DNA of 5,029 nt from NCBI GenBank assembly GCA_002366755.1, contig DFBV01000213.1, forward strand, positions 1,692 to 6,720, written 5' to 3'. This document shows, piece after piece, positions 5,016 through 5,029 of the stretch. This DNA comes from Anaerolineales bacterium UBA3071. Lineage in GTDB: Bacteria > Chloroflexota > Anaerolineae > UBA3071. The first letter of the stretch is position 1; each line of letters starts with the position of its first letter. Below the pieces are notes generated by a model. That model ran no database searches. It saw only the letters and a list, made by a program, of their open reading frames with translations, and was not told the DNA's origin. The translations under genes and the position numbers were made by a program.

Positions 5016-5029
5016 GATGCGGCCCTACT

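Noticed and set aside
5016..5029. Promoter for the operon at the right edge
   Set aside because: Only 14 bases are available upstream of the first start; they hold a weak ribosome site and an in-frame stop, and nothing resembling -10/-35 elements can be judged.

Overview
The window holds one polycistronic block, all on the minus strand, read from the right edge to the left edge. In transcription order it encodes: a HydG/AsrB-type FAD/NAD(P)H flavoprotein with a C-terminal 2Fe-2S site (4125-5015); a single 533-residue protein that joins the TPP-binding beta subunit and the gamma subunit of a 2-oxoacid:ferredoxin oxidoreductase (2479-4080); an HdrC-like two-cluster ferredoxin (2037-2456); an HdrB-like protein with two CCG cysteine domains (1149-2036); an FrdB/SdhB-like iron-sulfur protein (362-1042); and the first 85 residues of what looks like the matching fumarate reductase/succinate dehydrogenase flavoprotein (1-256, cut by the window edge).

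The products are soluble redox proteins. No membrane anchor, signal peptide, RNA gene, CRISPR array or transposase is visible. Together they look like an electron-transfer module connecting NAD(P)H, ferredoxin (made by 2-oxoacid oxidation, or consumed in its reverse) and a fumarate/succinate couple, with HdrB/HdrC-type subunits where a membrane anchor would usually sit. This suggests an anaerobe with a soluble, non-quinone fumarate reductase-like enzyme, possibly tied to a partial or reductive TCA cycle. The HdrA-like flavoprotein and the alpha subunit of the oxoacid oxidoreductase are not in the window; they may lie beyond the edges.

The organism cannot be fixed from the sequence. GC-rich coding sequence, soluble Frd/Hdr gene order and spacers made of simple degenerate repeats fit an anaerobic bacterium, and Chloroflexota is my weak guess from memory of similar spacers.

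The most unusual material is outside or between the domains. hdrC and hdrB abut (TAG then ATG), but each of the wider junctions carries its own short-repeat structure: an 8-bp tandem array before the fusion gene; a perfect 26-bp repeat with a 7-bp hairpin stem present twice inside the fusion gene, in two different reading frames; a perfect 14-bp inverted repeat plus a 14-nt direct repeat before frdB; and a 10-bp inverted repeat plus a degenerate heptamer array before the flavoprotein gene. The 26-bp repeat sits exactly at the junction of the beta and gamma domains and again over the last codons of the gamma domain, which suggests how the fusion may have arisen. No gap exceeds about 106 bases, and no promoter or convincing terminator is visible.
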